A program made the position numbers and the translations under genes. From positions 362,001 through 426,000 of the forward strand of contig NZ_CP065425.1 of NCBI RefSeq assembly GCF_016772275.1: a stretch of 64,000 nucleotides of DNA, written 5' to 3'. Each line of letters starts with the position of its first letter. The first letter of the stretch is position 1. Source of the stretch: Heyndrickxia vini. GTDB lineage: Bacteria; Bacillota; Bacilli; Bacillales; Bacillaceae_C. Of the stretch, positions 7,292 through 16,446 are shown in pieces. The notes under the pieces are model-generated. The model ran no database searches, was not told the origin of the DNA, and worked only from the letters and a program-made list of their open reading frames with translations.

Positions 7292-7732
7292 TTATTCCTT
7301 TTTCTTGTCAAAGTTATACTCAGCACAAGCAAGAAACAAAGCTAGTATAAGCTCGACCCAGGTAGGAATAGTAATACTACTCATCGATTCATCAACATAA
7401 TGGAGGACAATCCAACTAATTAATATATCGAAAAACATTAAAACAATGAAATTTACTATATTACTGTTTACATAACTGATAATAAAACGAATAATTAACT
7501 TTGCAAAAACCTCTGCTATTAGGCAAATGAAAAAGAATTTTAAAATAAAGGAAATAAGTGCTTGATTTGAATCATATTGGACATTAAGTAAGCGGAAAAA
7601 TCCTATTATCCCAAAAAAGTAAAGAGCTATGACAACTACTAATGCAAAAATAATTAAAAATCCGATAGATAGTATAGTAACCAGTTTTGAGGGGAAATTT
7701 AAATCTGAAAATTTTTCGTCATTATTCTTCAT
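7292..7732 (-). CDS. YrvL-like integral membrane protein
   Basis: Protein of 146 residues with four likely membrane segments and charged ends. The stretch FFGIIGFFRLLNVQYDSNQAL and the following helices resemble the YrvL family of small Bacillus membrane proteins, which are described as regulators in connection with an ECF sigma factor. That match is from memory and moderate. AGGAACTC precedes the ATG on the minus strand. It converges on the exonuclease gene. Confidence 0.5.
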   Translation of the reverse strand: MKNNDEKFSDLNFPSKLVTILSIGFLIIFALVVVIALYFFGIIGFFRLLNVQYDSNQALISFILKFFFICLIAEVFAKLIIRFIISYVNSNIVNFIVLMFFDILISWIVLHYVDESMSSITIPTWVELILALFLACAEYNFDKKKE

Positions 7733-7832
7733 GAGTTCCTCCGAACATTATTCTTATATCAATAATATCAGAATTTTTACAATAAAATGCAAAAAACACC
7801 TAAATGATTAGGTGTTCTTAAGATAGTGGAAG

Positions 7833-8678
7833 CTACATGGCACTGGCAGCCTTCTCGATAATTGGAAGCGTTAAATGATGGATTGTGATTTCAGGACGGC
7901 TTCCAATACGAATATTAAGACCTGTTTGTCCTAATCCTTCGCTAATATAAAATGGCTTTCCATCGTGGGTTTGCAAGCCTTTAATCATATTCATTCGTAC
8001 GAGTTTTCCCATTTTCAGAAGATGGTATGGCTTTGGCCAATATATTTGTCCTCCATGAAAATGGCCAGATAATAAATAATCAAAGTGAAAATTCTTCATT
8101 TTAAGCACAATATTTGGATCATGTGTTAAAACAAGATTATATCCGTGCATGAGTCCATGATAGGATTTATCAATTTTACTCCGCTTAGTACTAAAATCGT
8201 CAATCCCGATAATGTTTAAACGATTCCCGTTTATCGTTAGAACGTCATTCTCATTTTGCATCGTTTTACACCCATGATCTTCAAGCACTTTTTTTAATGT
8301 AAGAAAATTTGAATCCCGCAATACATAATCATGATTTCCAAATACGGCATATGTTCCGTATTTAGGATTAAGTTGGTTGAACACGTTTAAATAAGGAATC
8401 AGTTTTGGAATACTGCGCTTTCTATCTAAAAAATCACCAGTTAAAGCAATTAAATCAAATGATTGATCATTTAAACTTGCATAAAGCTTTTCTGGCGAAA
8501 TGGAGAGATTTTCTAAATGTAGATCAGAGATTTGAAGTACTTTAATCGTTTGCCCATCTATCGTAGGGTGATTGACCGCTATATGATTTATCACGACATT
8601 TTGCGTGTTTTTATTTCCTTTATTAAAAATAATCATTAGAAAAGTAATGGCAATTATTGCGATTATCCAAATGTACAA
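7833..8678 (-). CDS. Membrane-anchored metallophosphoesterase (YkuE/YpbG type)
   Basis: Protein of 281 residues with an N-terminal membrane anchor (about 2-16) and a calcineurin-like core. All metal motifs are present in order: QISDLHLE, LTGDFLD, FGNHDY, LTHDP and SGHFHGGQIYWP. Such enzymes hydrolyse phosphomonoesters or diesters with two metal ions, and some process lipid or nucleotide substrates at the membrane. The start is TTG 8678 behind GGAGGGG. It is read in the same direction as the histidine phosphatase gene but a terminator separates them. Confidence 0.85.
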   Translation of the reverse strand: MYIWIIAIIAITFLMIIFNKGNKNTQNVVINHIAVNHPTIDGQTIKVLQISDLHLENLSISPEKLYASLNDQSFDLIALTGDFLDRKRSIPKLIPYLNVFNQLNPKYGTYAVFGNHDYVLRDSNFLTLKKVLEDHGCKTMQNENDVLTINGNRLNIIGIDDFSTKRSKIDKSYHGLMHGYNLVLTHDPNIVLKMKNFHFDYLLSGHFHGGQIYWPKPYHLLKMGKLVRMNMIKGLQTHDGKPFYISEGLGQTGLNIRIGSRPEITIHHLTLPIIEKAASAM

Positions 8679-8770
8679 ACTATCCCCTCCTCACCTTTGA
8701 TTATAATTGCTTAAAAGCAAGATTGTTAGCTGTAATTAATGGGAAAACGATTTCTAACTTGTTTTGCATA

Positions 8771-8806
8771 AGAAAAAAAAAAGTCCTGATTCTAAAGTCA
8801 GGACTT
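8771..8806 (-). terminator. Terminator of the histidine phosphatase gene
   Basis: AAGTCCTGA (8781-8789) and TCAGGACTT (8798-8806) form a 9-bp stem. On the minus strand it runs into a T-rich tract made by the A run at 8771-8782. The stop codon of the phosphatase gene lies in the stem. Confidence 0.85.
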
Positions 8807-9424
8807 CTTTATATGTGTATTCAAATTAATCGCTAAAAAGCGGCCTTCATCATCTTTTGTTCGTTTAAAAATCGTTACTCCAACGTTGTCCTGAGCAATC
8901 ATTCGATAATTTCGGAAAGGGATCTCAAGTGTGCCCGCAACAAAAAATCTAATGACCCAGCTGTGGGCTGTCACTAGAATCGTTCCTTCAGGATGCTGAT
9001 TAACAACATCGTTTACAAATTCATTCACCCTCTGAAAAATTTCGAAAGCATTTTCACCTGTTTTCCCTGCTTTGGTAGAACCGGGATCCTTTAGCCATTG
9101 ATCCCAATACTTTGGATCTTCAGCGATAAATTCTTCTAGCCTTTTGCCTTCCCATTCACCAAAATTTGCTTCAATGAGTCTTTCATCATTTTGTATAGGA
9201 ACGAATTCCTCGTGGTTTAATAAAATGTATTCTCCCGTTTCACGTGCCCTGCATAATGGCGAGGAGTAAGCATCTGTAAATTGTACATCTTGCAATAATG
9301 TAGCTGCCATTTGAACTTGTTGTTTTCCAATATTTGAAAGCTTAATGTCAGTTCGTCCGCAATAACGATTTCCACTAGCATTCCATTCTGATTCTCCATG
9401 ACGTACGAAATATATGATAGTCAT
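8798..9424 (-). CDS. Histidine phosphatase family protein (phosphoglycerate-mutase-like)
   Basis: Soluble protein of 208 residues of the two-histidine branch. The catalytic motif FVRHGESEWN lies at residues 6-15, the SSPLCRARETGEYI segment near 54, E in EANFGEWEGKRLEE near 85, and the second histidine in LVTAHSWVIRFF near 150. GAGGTGG precedes the ATG. It could act as a cofactor-dependent mutase or a broad phosphatase (PhoE/GpmB-like); the substrate is not evident. Confidence 0.85.
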   Translation of the reverse strand: MTIIYFVRHGESEWNASGNRYCGRTDIKLSNIGKQQVQMAATLLQDVQFTDAYSSPLCRARETGEYILLNHEEFVPIQNDERLIEANFGEWEGKRLEEFIAEDPKYWDQWLKDPGSTKAGKTGENAFEIFQRVNEFVNDVVNQHPEGTILVTAHSWVIRFFVAGTLEIPFRNYRMIAQDNVGVTIFKRTKDDEGRFLAINLNTHIKKS

Positions 9425-9519
9425 TAGACCACCTCTTTTTAATAATATAGTTATTTAAGTATAACAAATCGGAATCTTTTTCAATAACTTAACAAAGAGT
9501 AACGCAATTGAAATATAAA

Positions 9520-9564
9520 TGTAATATGATTGTGGCTCCTTTTGTCGAATAATGATGTTATAAT
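9520..9564 (+). promoter_or_regulatory. Candidate WalR box and -10 element of the endopeptidase gene
   Basis: TGTAAT-N5-TGTGGC at 9520-9536 matches 10 of 12 positions of the WalR consensus TGTWAH-N5-TGTWAH. It ends 22 bp before a TATAAT at 9559-9564. WalRK controls cwlO-type endopeptidases in B. subtilis, so the placement is plausible, but the second half-site is weak. Confidence 0.35.
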
Positions 9565-9676
9565 AGCACCTGTGACAATAGACACGTATTTTTCTATTTA
9601 TACATAATTAATAGAATAAATTTAAATTTTAATAGATTATGTTCGTATATTTATAAAGATCACGGGGGAAAAGAAA

Positions 9677-10897
9677 ATGAGAAAGAGATTACTTACACTT
9701 GGTTTAGCGTCTGTAATTGGGACGAGCGCATTATTCTCTACCCAAAACGTTTTTGCATCCGAAAATGTAAATCAACAAATTCGTGCGAAAAAGCAAGAAA
9801 TTTCCGATTTAAAACAAAATGAAATCAATATGCTTGCGGATATGAAACAAATCGATGCAAAAGTTGCACAGACTAATGCGGAAATGAACAAGACAAAGGC
9901 AGAAGTAGCAGATACAAAAAAAGAATCTGAACAATTAAAAGTAAAAATTGCAGATACAAAGAAAAGAATTGATGAACGTAATAAATTATTACAAAAACGT
10001 GCCCGTGCGATTCAAGAGAGCGGGAGTGTCGTAAGTTATTTAGATGTTTTACTAGAATCCGAAAGTTTCGGTGATTTCGTTGACCGCGCTATGGCGGTTT
10101 CTACCATCGTAAATGCTGATCAGAAGATTTTAGATGAACAGAAAAAAGATAAAGAATCACTTGAACAGTCCAAGAAAGAGCTTGCAAGTAAGCTAGAGAA
10201 AGTTCAGAAGGATTTAGATGATCTTAAAGATCTGAAAGAGGAATTACAATATCAAATTGATGATAAAAATAGTATTCTTGCAAAAATAAAAGAAGAACAA
10301 AAAAATGCATCAAGTGAATTAGGCAATCTTGAAGACCAGGCAGCTGCTGAAAAGGCTGCAGCAGAAAAGGCGGCACAGGAAAAAGCAGCAGCCGCTTCTA
10401 CTTCTGAAACTACTTCAGGAACAAAAAGCAGCAGTTCATCAACTAATCATACGTCCACTTACACGGCGCCATCATCAACTGTAAAATTAGGCTCCGGAGG
10501 CATTGAAGCTGCGATAAGTGCAGGGTCATCTATTGTTGGTCGTTCTCCTTACAATTGGGGCGGCGGTCGTAGCAGCAGCGATATAGCAAGACGTTCATTT
10601 GATTGCTCTTCATTCGTTCGCTGGGCATATGCTGAAGGTGGAGTTAATCTAGGACCAGTTTCTGGAACAAATACGGATACACTAGTTGGACAAGGAAGGG
10701 CAGTAAGTTCTTCAGAAATGAAAAGAGGAGACTTAATCTTCTTTGATACGTATAAAACAAATGGTCATGTAGGAATTTATCTAGGAAATGGTCAATTCTT
10801 AAATGACAACAGTTCACACGGCGTATCAATTGATTCATTGAGCAACTCATACTGGAAAAAAGCATTCAAAGGTGTTGTACGACGCGTAGTTGAATAA
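9677..10897 (+). CDS. cwlO: CwlO-like secreted D,L-endopeptidase (coiled coil + NlpC/P60)
   Basis: Secreted protein of 406 residues. A signal peptide ends near VFA-SE (residue 27). Residues 30-220 form a PcsB/CwlO-type coiled coil rich in K, E, Q and D. An Ala/Lys/Glu then Ser/Thr-rich linker follows. The C-terminal ~125 residues are an NlpC/P60 peptidase, with catalytic Cys in [12 protein letters not shown], His in [13 protein letters not shown] and a late polar residue. Such enzymes cut the D-Glu to meso-diaminopimelate bond of peptide stems and allow lateral wall growth, usually activated by FtsEX. The coiled coil supports the CwlO assignment. Its terminator has been split by an IS element. 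Confidence 0.85.
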   Translation: MRKRLLTLGLASVIGTSALFSTQNVFASENVNQQIRAKKQEISDLKQNEINMLADMKQIDAKVAQTNAEMNKTKAEVADTKKESEQLKVKIADTKKRIDERNKLLQKRARAIQESGSVVSYLDVLLESESFGDFVDRAMAVSTIVNADQKILDEQKKDKESLEQSKKELASKLEKVQKDLDDLKDLKEELQYQIDDKNSILAKIKEEQKNASSELGNLEDQAAAEKAAAEKAAQEKAAAASTSETTSGTKSSSSSTNHTSTYTAPSSTVKLGSGGIEAAISAGSSIVGRSPYNWGGGRSSSDIARRSFDCSSFVRWAYAEGGVNLGPVSGTNTDTLVGQGRAVSSSEMKRGDLIFFDTYKTNGHVGIYLGNGQFLNDNSSHGVSIDSLSNSYWKKAFKGVVRRVVE

Positions 10898-10935
10898 AAT
10901 AATAAGCAACCCCTAGCGAATACAGTATAAAATGT

Positions 10936-10985
10936 ACCCTATAGAGTAGACACATAAAAAAGTCTACCTATAGGGTGCTTTTTTG
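10936..10985 (+). terminator. Hairpin terminator inside the IS left end
   Basis: ACCCTATAGAGTAGAC (10936-10951) pairs with GTCTACCTATAGGGT (10962-10976), leaving one bulge, and is followed by GCTTTTTTG. It should block read-through from cwlO into the transposase. It may also partly replace the split native terminator. Confidence 0.65.
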
Positions 10986-11033
10986 TATAATTAATAAATA
11001 CAACTAGAGAATTAACTTGGAGACGGGGAAATT

Positions 11034-11447
11034 ATGAGTAAAAAGACTTTCACGGAGAAAGAGATCAAGCAGCTAAAAACCAATAAATACGTTAAATCTG
11101 TAAGTTCAAAGGGGATCACTTATACAGATGAATTTAAGCATATTTTTATTGAAGGAAAAGAGAAAGGAAAATTTGCTAGAGAAATATTTGAACAATGCGG
11201 TTTTGATGTAGAAATTTTGGGGACGAATAGAGTTAAGTCGGCGAGTAAAAGATGGCAGAAAGCCTACAAGGAGAATGGGATTATTGGTTTGCGCGACACT
11301 AGGGCAGAAAACTCAGGGCGGTTACTGAAAAGTGAACTTACCCTAGAGGAGAAAAATGCTCGCTTAGAAGCACAAATTAACTTACTGAAGGCGGAAAATG
11401 AACTATTAAAAAAGATACGATTTGCAGAAAGGGGGATGAGGAAATAG
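11034..11447 (+). CDS. IS3-family transposase OrfA
   Basis: DNA-binding half of the transposase, 137 residues. It has an N-terminal helix-turn-helix (YTDEFKHIFIEGKEKGKFAREIFEQCGFDV region) and a C-terminal leucine-zipper-like helix (NARLEAQINLLKAENELLKKI). GGAGACGGGG precedes the ATG. The -1 slippery heptamer in its last codons would normally give the OrfAB fusion. Confidence 0.85.
   Translation: MSKKTFTEKEIKQLKTNKYVKSVSSKGITYTDEFKHIFIEGKEKGKFAREIFEQCGFDVEILGTNRVKSASKRWQKAYKENGIIGLRDTRAENSGRLLKSELTLEEKNARLEAQINLLKAENELLKKIRFAERGMRK
11408..11414 (+). other. Programmed -1 frameshift heptamer A AAA AAG
   Basis: AAAAAAG is in the phase A_AAA_AAG relative to orfA, the classical slippery heptamer of IS3-family elements. 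A -1 slip leads directly into the orfB frame (D-T-I-C-R-K-G-D-E-E-I-E-L-P-P-S), which is open upstream of any start codon. Confidence 0.75.
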
Positions 11448-12365
11448 AGCTTCCCCCTAGCCAAAAGTATGTCCTCATTCATGCGGTGATTGAAAAATAC
11501 CATTTAAAACATATGGTGAAATATCTATGTGAAATCGCTGGAGTTTCAAGAAGTGGGTACTATAATTACTTCTCGATAAGGTCACAAGAACAAAGAAAAC
11601 AAAAAGATGAAAAGGATGAGGTTGTAAAGGAGATAATTTTAAAAGCCTTTAATTTTAAAAAGTAGTAAGAAAGGGGCACGTCAAATCAAAATGACCTTGG
11701 CGGGTCAATTTAATGTTGTCTACAATTTGAAACGTATTAGACGAATTATGAAGAAATACGGTATTCTTTGCCCCATCAGAAAGGCAAATCCGTATAGACG
11801 AATGATGAAGGCTACCAAAGAACATAGAGTGGTGCCAAACCTTTTAAACCGGGAATTTAAGCAAGGTATCCCATGCAAAGTTCTTCTAACTGATATTACT
11901 TATTTATTTTACGGTAATGGCAAAAGAGCTTATTTATCAACCATAAAGGATGGATCAACGGGTGAATTATTAGCCCATCATATGTCGGAACGGATGACTA
12001 TTGATTTAGCCACAGACACCCTTAAAAAGCTAGAGAAGAACAGAAACTTTAAGAAATCGAAAGATGCCCTAATTCACTCAGACCAAGGAGTGCATTATAC
12101 TCATCCGGTATTTCAAAAAGCAGTAAAGAAACTAGGTCTACGCCAATCTATGTCAAGAAGAGGAAACTGTTGGGACAACGCTCCTCAAGAATCTTTCTTT
12201 GGCCATCTTAAAGATGAAGCCTCTATTAAAGCATGTACAACTTTTGATGAAATAAGAAAAGAAATAAAACAATACATGATTTATTACAATCACTATAGAT
12301 ATCAATGGAATTTAAAAAAGATGACCCCTGTTCAATACAGAGATCATCTTCTTAAAACTGCCTAG
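11414..12365 (+). pseudogene. IS3-family transposase OrfB, frameshifted
   Basis: Catalytic half of the transposase (rve/DDE integrase). The frame entered from orfA reads through HMVKYLCEIAGVSRSGYYNY to a TAG at 11663-11665 just after an A5 run (11657-11661). Removing one A restores KSSKKGARQIKM and continues into the second part, which has D in LLTDITYL, D in IHSDQGVHY and E in DNAPQESFFGHLK. The catalytic triad is intact, but the frame is broken by one base. A sequencing error in the A run is the alternative explanation. Confidence 0.8.
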
Positions 12366-12461
12366 GTCTTTTTTAAAATGTCCTTTACAAAGGGTACACT
12401 TTAGTATTCGCTAGGGGTTTTTTATACACTGACGTAGTGTTAAGTGAATCAAATTATCGTA

Positions 12462-12673
12462 GGAGAACTCGGATTCGGGAAGGAAAGACCAGGAATACAT
12501 CGCTTTCGTGCACGAATCCGCAAGATACTAGAAGGAAAGGCCGTGAATACATTGCTTACGTGCACGAATCCGCGAGATTCGAGAAGGAAAGACTAGGAAT
12601 ACATTGCTTACGTGCACGAACCTACAAGATTCGAGAAGGAAAAGTCAAGAACTCATTGCATTAGTGTACGAAA
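12462..12673. repeat. 52-bp tandem repeat, about four copies
   Basis: Units begin at 12478, 12530, 12582 and 12634 (last one partial), each 52 bp. Shared text includes AGAAGGAAAG at the start, GAATACATTGCTTACG in the middle and CGTGCACGAA with the small palindrome CGTGCACG. An incomplete unit precedes 12478. Since 52 is not a multiple of three, a reading frame across the array is not maintained, so it is unlikely to be coding. Confidence 0.8.
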
Positions 12674-12766
12674 GGACAATGACATAACCTTTTTACCCAT
12701 CACTCAAAAATGGAAGAACTACTTTATTCGCCCACCTTAATACTCTCATCGGATATATGATAATAT

Positions 12767-12820
12767 TTAACTGCAAAAAACACACGAGCTTACATTTGCT
12801 CGTGTGTTTTTTGCAGTTAA
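12767..12820 (-). terminator. Long bidirectional terminator beside murB
   Basis: A 23-bp perfect stem: the arm at 12767-12789 pairs with 12798-12820 around TTACATTT. It carries A-rich and T-rich blocks, with the GC core CACACGAGC, and lies directly downstream of murB on the minus strand. Confidence 0.8.
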
Positions 12821-12826
12821 TAACAA

Positions 12827-13744
12827 TTATAAATCCTCACCAATAATCTTAACTTCTCGTTCCAATTCTACATTGAATTTTTCCTTCACAGTCTTTTGAA
12901 CATATTTGATTAATGAAATATATTCTTCTGCAGTTGCATTGTCTTTGTTGACAATAAAACCGGCATGTTTTGTTGATACTTGCGCACCGCCAATTTGTTT
13001 TCCTTGAAGACCGCTATCTTGAATGAGTTTACCGGCAAAGTAACCCGGGGGTCTTTTAAAGACACTGCCACATGAAGGATACTCAAGTGGTTGTTTTGAT
13101 TCCCGTTTAAATGTGAGATCATCCATAACCGCTTTAATTTCTTCATACTTTCCAGGTCTTAGCTTGAAAATAGCTTCAAGAACAATATCACCTTTTTCTG
13201 GAATATTGCTTGTACGGTAGCTAAGTTCTAGATCTTCTGCCGTTCGTTTTACGATTTCCCCATTACAATCGATAACAATTGCATGAGCCAATACGTCCTT
13301 AATTTCTCCGCCATAGGCGCCGGCATTCATAAATAAAGCCCCGCCTACAGTACCAGGGATTCCACAAGCAAATTCTAAACCAGTTAACTTTTCTTTTAAA
13401 GCATATTGTGAGGCATCGATGATGGCAGCTCCGCTTTGTGCCGTCAAGAAATTCTCCTCTACAGAAATATGATTGAAATTTTCAAGTAGAATAACAATGC
13501 CGCGGATTCCACCATCTTTAACAATTAAGTTGGAACCATTTCCTAATAAGGTGAAAGGGACATTCTCCTGCTTCGCAAATTTAACCACTGCCTGAACGTC
13601 TTCATATGTTGTCGGAGTAAGAAAGATATCTGCTTTGCCGCCAAGTTTTGTATACGTATGGTTTTTTAATAATTCATTCGTTTTAATATTATTTTTATCT
13701 ATAATAGCAGATAATTTATTATAAATTTGAGTGTAATCAGTCAT
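12827..13744 (-). CDS. murB: UDP-N-acetylenolpyruvoylglucosamine reductase
   Basis: Cytoplasmic FAD enzyme of 305 residues making UDP-N-acetylmuramic acid with NADPH. FAD-binding text [20 protein letters not shown] is followed by LGNGSNLIV and [27 protein letters not shown]. The catalytic serine lies in [11 protein letters not shown], and the C-terminal [13 protein letters not shown] agrees with the family. The lack of a Tyr-loop insertion suggests the shorter MurB type. ATG 13744 is preferred to 13753 because AAGGAA then has usable spacing. It stands alone, not in a division cluster. Confidence 0.95.
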   Translation of the reverse strand: MTDYTQIYNKLSAIIDKNNIKTNELLKNHTYTKLGGKADIFLTPTTYEDVQAVVKFAKQENVPFTLLGNGSNLIVKDGGIRGIVILLENFNHISVEENFLTAQSGAAIIDASQYALKEKLTGLEFACGIPGTVGGALFMNAGAYGGEIKDVLAHAIVIDCNGEIVKRTAEDLELSYRTSNIPEKGDIVLEAIFKLRPGKYEEIKAVMDDLTFKRESKQPLEYPSCGSVFKRPPGYFAGKLIQDSGLQGKQIGGAQVSTKHAGFIVNKDNATAEEYISLIKYVQKTVKEKFNVELEREVKIIGEDL

Positions 13745-14028
13745 GTATATCATTCCTTTTGCAGAGATAATGATCTTTGATGAAAAAAAGTGGCCTTCAT
13801 TTTAGCATATGCCTATATTTGTTTTAAAGTTATATACAATGAGAATAATTTTTGACAATATCCTTATCATAGTAATAAAAAGGGGAATAATCAACTGAAA
13901 AATGTAATTATAAATAATTGTAATAGTATTGTTGTTTTCGTAAATTGAAGAATATCTTGATAGAGATTAAATGACAGTTTTCGCATATAGAAGAACGTTG
14001 TAATCTTTATGTATAAATAGGTTAAGCA

Positions 14029-14054
14029 TTTTTAATCAAACGTTTGATTAAAAA
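14029..14054. repeat. Dispersed palindrome, copy 2
   Basis: Same 26 bp as at 7217-7242. It lies 45 bp beyond the stop of the small minus-strand membrane gene. The rest of the 345-bp gap up to murB is AT-rich. TTTCGCATA begins at 13979, the same distance (about 62 bp) from the palindrome centre as in copy 1, and some flanking bases also agree. Confidence 0.75.
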
Positions 14055-14098
14055 AATGAAGGGGCGAATATTGTCGCAATAAAGGAGATTTACTTTCT

Positions 14099-14341
14099 TC
14101 ATCTTCGTTTCTTTCCTATTGAATAGCCGAGGAAAAATATAATAATATAGCTTACTAATCCCGCACATAAAATAGGATTTTTCTTGGTCATTTCAGTAAG
14201 CTGATTTACAGTAAAGAGAATTTTCTTTGCTAATAAACCTTCCGTATATAACTGATAAAGATAGACAAGGAAAAGAGCAATAAGGATTAAAAAAGTTACC
14301 CAAAAGATTCGAAGAAATGAAATTCCCTTTTTTGCTTTCAT
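14099..14341 (-). CDS. Small membrane protein, unknown function
   Basis: 80 residues with two hydrophobic segments (about 9-28 and 57-74), a basic start (MKAKKG) and the basic end GKKRR. GAGGTG lies 6 bases before the ATG on the minus strand. It begins 22 bp after the alkylation-repair gene and probably shares its transcript. I do not recognise the family. Confidence 0.6.
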   Translation of the reverse strand: MKAKKGISFLRIFWVTFLILIALFLVYLYQLYTEGLLAKKILFTVNQLTEMTKKNPILCAGLVSYIIIFFLGYSIGKKRR

Positions 14342-14363
14342 TTACGCACCTCATTAGGATTAT

Positions 14364-15044
14364 TTATTGGATTATCCCTTTGGATTTCATCCATTTTAAC
14401 GCTTCATTCTTGCTAAGATTTGCGAGATTGGTTGAATCAACAAAATCTATGACTTTCTGTGAATCTGTTTTAGAATACTCACGTAATGTCCAACCAATTG
14501 CCTTCTGGATAAAAAATTCTTTGGAATCTTTTAAACGTAAAATACTATCGAATAAAATGGAAACATCTGTTTCTTTCTTATATTTTAGTTGATATAATAA
14601 AATACTTCTTTGAAGCCAAAGATTATTTGAAGACAACCATTCTTCAACTATTTCAGGAATATGTTGAGGATATGTCTTCATATAATATCCGAATGCATTG
14701 GGAGCAATTGAATCAACAGAATCCCACCAAGATTTATTTGTGATGCAGTATTCGATTAATCCTATATCCTCTTCTTTTAACCACTTTTGATAGCGATTTA
14801 AAAAAAGAATAGCAATCGTTTGATATTCTCTTTCATCTTTTTTCCACAAGTGCGTAACAATTTCCTTTAATTCATCGGGGTGAATCGTATAATCAGTAAT
14901 TAACTTTTTGAAAATACCTTTTACTACTGGTGCTCTTGCTCCGAAAAATTTGAAATGGTTTTTCATATACCTTTCCATTTGAATCGCTTCATCATTGTTA
15001 GCACTTTCCTTTATTAATTCTTCTATTATTTTAACAGGTAACAA
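14364..15044 (-). CDS. AlkD-like DNA alkylation repair glycosylase
   Basis: 226-residue helical-repeat protein of the DNA-alkylation-repair (HEAT-like) family. It keeps residues that correspond to those AlkD uses on damaged bases: W-W-D-S-V-D-S-I-A near 107-113, L-W-L-Q-R-S near 146, and A-I-G-W-T-L-R-E-Y near 187. Such enzymes remove N3- and N7-alkylpurines without base flipping. Length (AlkD is about 237) and order of motifs fit. It is cotranscribed with the small membrane gene downstream. Confidence 0.85.
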   Translation of the reverse strand: MLPVKIIEELIKESANNDEAIQMERYMKNHFKFFGARAPVVKGIFKKLITDYTIHPDELKEIVTHLWKKDEREYQTIAILFLNRYQKWLKEEDIGLIEYCITNKSWWDSVDSIAPNAFGYYMKTYPQHIPEIVEEWLSSNNLWLQRSILLYQLKYKKETDVSILFDSILRLKDSKEFFIQKAIGWTLREYSKTDSQKVIDFVDSTNLANLSKNEALKWMKSKGIIQ

Positions 15045-15213
15045 AATAATCTCCCCTAGACATAATTAGTTTGTTACTATCATACAACTTTTACTAGTAA
15101 ATTAAACTAGTGAAAAATTTTTCCGATATCAAGTCAAAATATTCTAACGATTATCCGTGCAATCGGTTACAATAGTAGATAGTACGATTGGCATAGAAAA
15201 GGGGAATCTTCAA

Positions 15214-16359
15214 ATGAACCATGTATATTTGAAAGATGAACATGAAATATTTCGCCGTTCTTTCAGACGATTTCTTCAGAAAGAGTGTGTCCCTTACTAT
15301 GGTGAGTGGGAAGAAAATCGGCTTGTTCCTCGCTCATTTTGGAGAAAAATGGGTGAACAAGGATTCCTTTGTCCCGATGTAGATGAGTCATATGGTGGGA
15401 ATGGGGTGGATTGGGGCTTTTCGGTTATTATTAATGAGGAATTAGAAAGGGTTGGATCGAGCCTTGTTGGTATTGGTCTACATAATGATATTGTGATTCC
15501 TTATTTAACATCATATGGTACAGAGGAACAGAAGAGAAAGTGGCTGCCTACATGTGTGACAGGTGAAACGATAACAGCCATCGCAATGACAGAGCCCGGT
15601 TATGGGTCGGATTTGGCTAATATCCAAACGACCGCCATTTTAGATGGCGACCATTATCTATTAAATGGACAAAAGACATTTATTACAAACGGGATCCATG
15701 CTGATTTAGTCATCGTTGCATGTAAAACAAATCCACAGGCGGTTCCTCCCCATAAAGGAATGAGTCTTCTTGTAGTAGAAAGAAATACACCGGGATTTAC
15801 AAGGGGCAGAAAGTTAAATAAAGTGGGCTTACATGCGCAAGACACCGCTGAGTTAATATTTGAGGATTGTCGTGTCCCGAAGGAAAATTTACTTGGGGAA
15901 GAAGGCAAGGGCTTTACGTATCTTATGGAAAAACTTCAGCAGGAACGCTTAATTGTCGCGATTGCTGCACAGGTGTCAACCGAAAGAATGTTAGAACTAA
16001 CATTGGATTATGTGAAGTCTCGGAAAGCGTTTGGAAAAGCAATAAGTAAATTTCAAAACACCCAATTTAAACTGGTGGAAATGGCAACAGAGATTGAAAT
16101 GGGGAGGACATTTTTAGACCAACTAATTTCTGAACACATTGAAGGAAAAGATATTGTTACGAAAGTATCAATGGCAAAATGGAAGTTGACCGAAATGGCA
16201 AGGGATGTTGCTACTCAATGTATGCAACTCCATGGGGGATATGGCTATATGGAGGAATATGAGATTGCGAGACGATATCGGGATATTCCCGTAGCAAGTA
16301 TCTACGCCGGGACCAATGAAATTATGAAAACAATTATTGCGAAGAATCTTGGATTATAG
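15214..16359 (+). CDS. Acyl-CoA dehydrogenase
   Basis: FAD flavoenzyme of 381 residues. Family signatures appear in order: AIAMTEPGYGSDLANIQTTA (FAD/substrate contact), GQKTFITNG, RKAFGKAISKFQNTQF, CMQLHGGYGYMEEYEIARRYRD, then AGTNEIMKTIIAK. The catalytic glutamate is probably the one in AGTNEI, or nearby by family position. ATG 15214 follows AAAGGGG. Two direct repeats of ACTAGTRAA lie 110 bp upstream. It heads a fatty-acid oxidation cluster with a thiolase and two CoA ligases; a hydratase/dehydrogenase gene is absent here. Confidence 0.9.
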   Translation: MNHVYLKDEHEIFRRSFRRFLQKECVPYYGEWEENRLVPRSFWRKMGEQGFLCPDVDESYGGNGVDWGFSVIINEELERVGSSLVGIGLHNDIVIPYLTSYGTEEQKRKWLPTCVTGETITAIAMTEPGYGSDLANIQTTAILDGDHYLLNGQKTFITNGIHADLVIVACKTNPQAVPPHKGMSLLVVERNTPGFTRGRKLNKVGLHAQDTAELIFEDCRVPKENLLGEEGKGFTYLMEKLQQERLIVAIAAQVSTERMLELTLDYVKSRKAFGKAISKFQNTQFKLVEMATEIEMGRTFLDQLISEHIEGKDIVTKVSMAKWKLTEMARDVATQCMQLHGGYGYMEEYEIARRYRDIPVASIYAGTNEIMKTIIAKNLGL

Positions 16360-16446
16360 TCGACTAAATTAATAGATAGGCAGATTTAACGTTTATATAA
16401 GTACAAAAAGTCCTCATTTAAGGGAGGAAGAGAAAGGAAGTAAATC

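Larger units (their letters stand above)
10928..12403 (+). mobile_element. IS3-family insertion sequence
   Basis: Element of about 1476 bp. The ends TAAAATGTACCCT (10928-10940) and AGGGTACACTTTA (12391-12403) are inverted repeats with one mismatch. GTA flanks both ends (10925-10927, 12404-12406), a 3-bp target duplication as expected for IS3-family elements. If the termini are set at TG...CA, as is usual in this family, the element starts at 10933 and ends at 12398. It contains orfA, a -1 slippery heptamer and an orfB with DDE motifs. orfB carries a frameshift, so this copy is probably inactive by itself. Confidence 0.85.
10908..12425 (+). terminator. cwlO terminator split by the IS element
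   Basis: AACCCCTAGCGAA (10908-10920) and TTCGCTAGGGGTT (12407-12419, then T's) are perfect inverted repeats lying outside the IS. Removing the element and one copy of its GTA duplication restores a hairpin with a 13-bp stem, a TACAGTA loop and a T tract, a standard terminator for the endopeptidase gene. The two arms are now 1.5 kb apart. Confidence 0.75.

Noticed and set aside
12437-12664. Open frame of 75 codons after the IS
   Set aside because: It spans the 52-bp tandem repeat, whose length is not a multiple of three, so repeat units are read in different frames.
12462-12673. CRISPR array
   Set aside because: The 52-bp units are head to tail without unique spacers, and there are no cas genes in the window.
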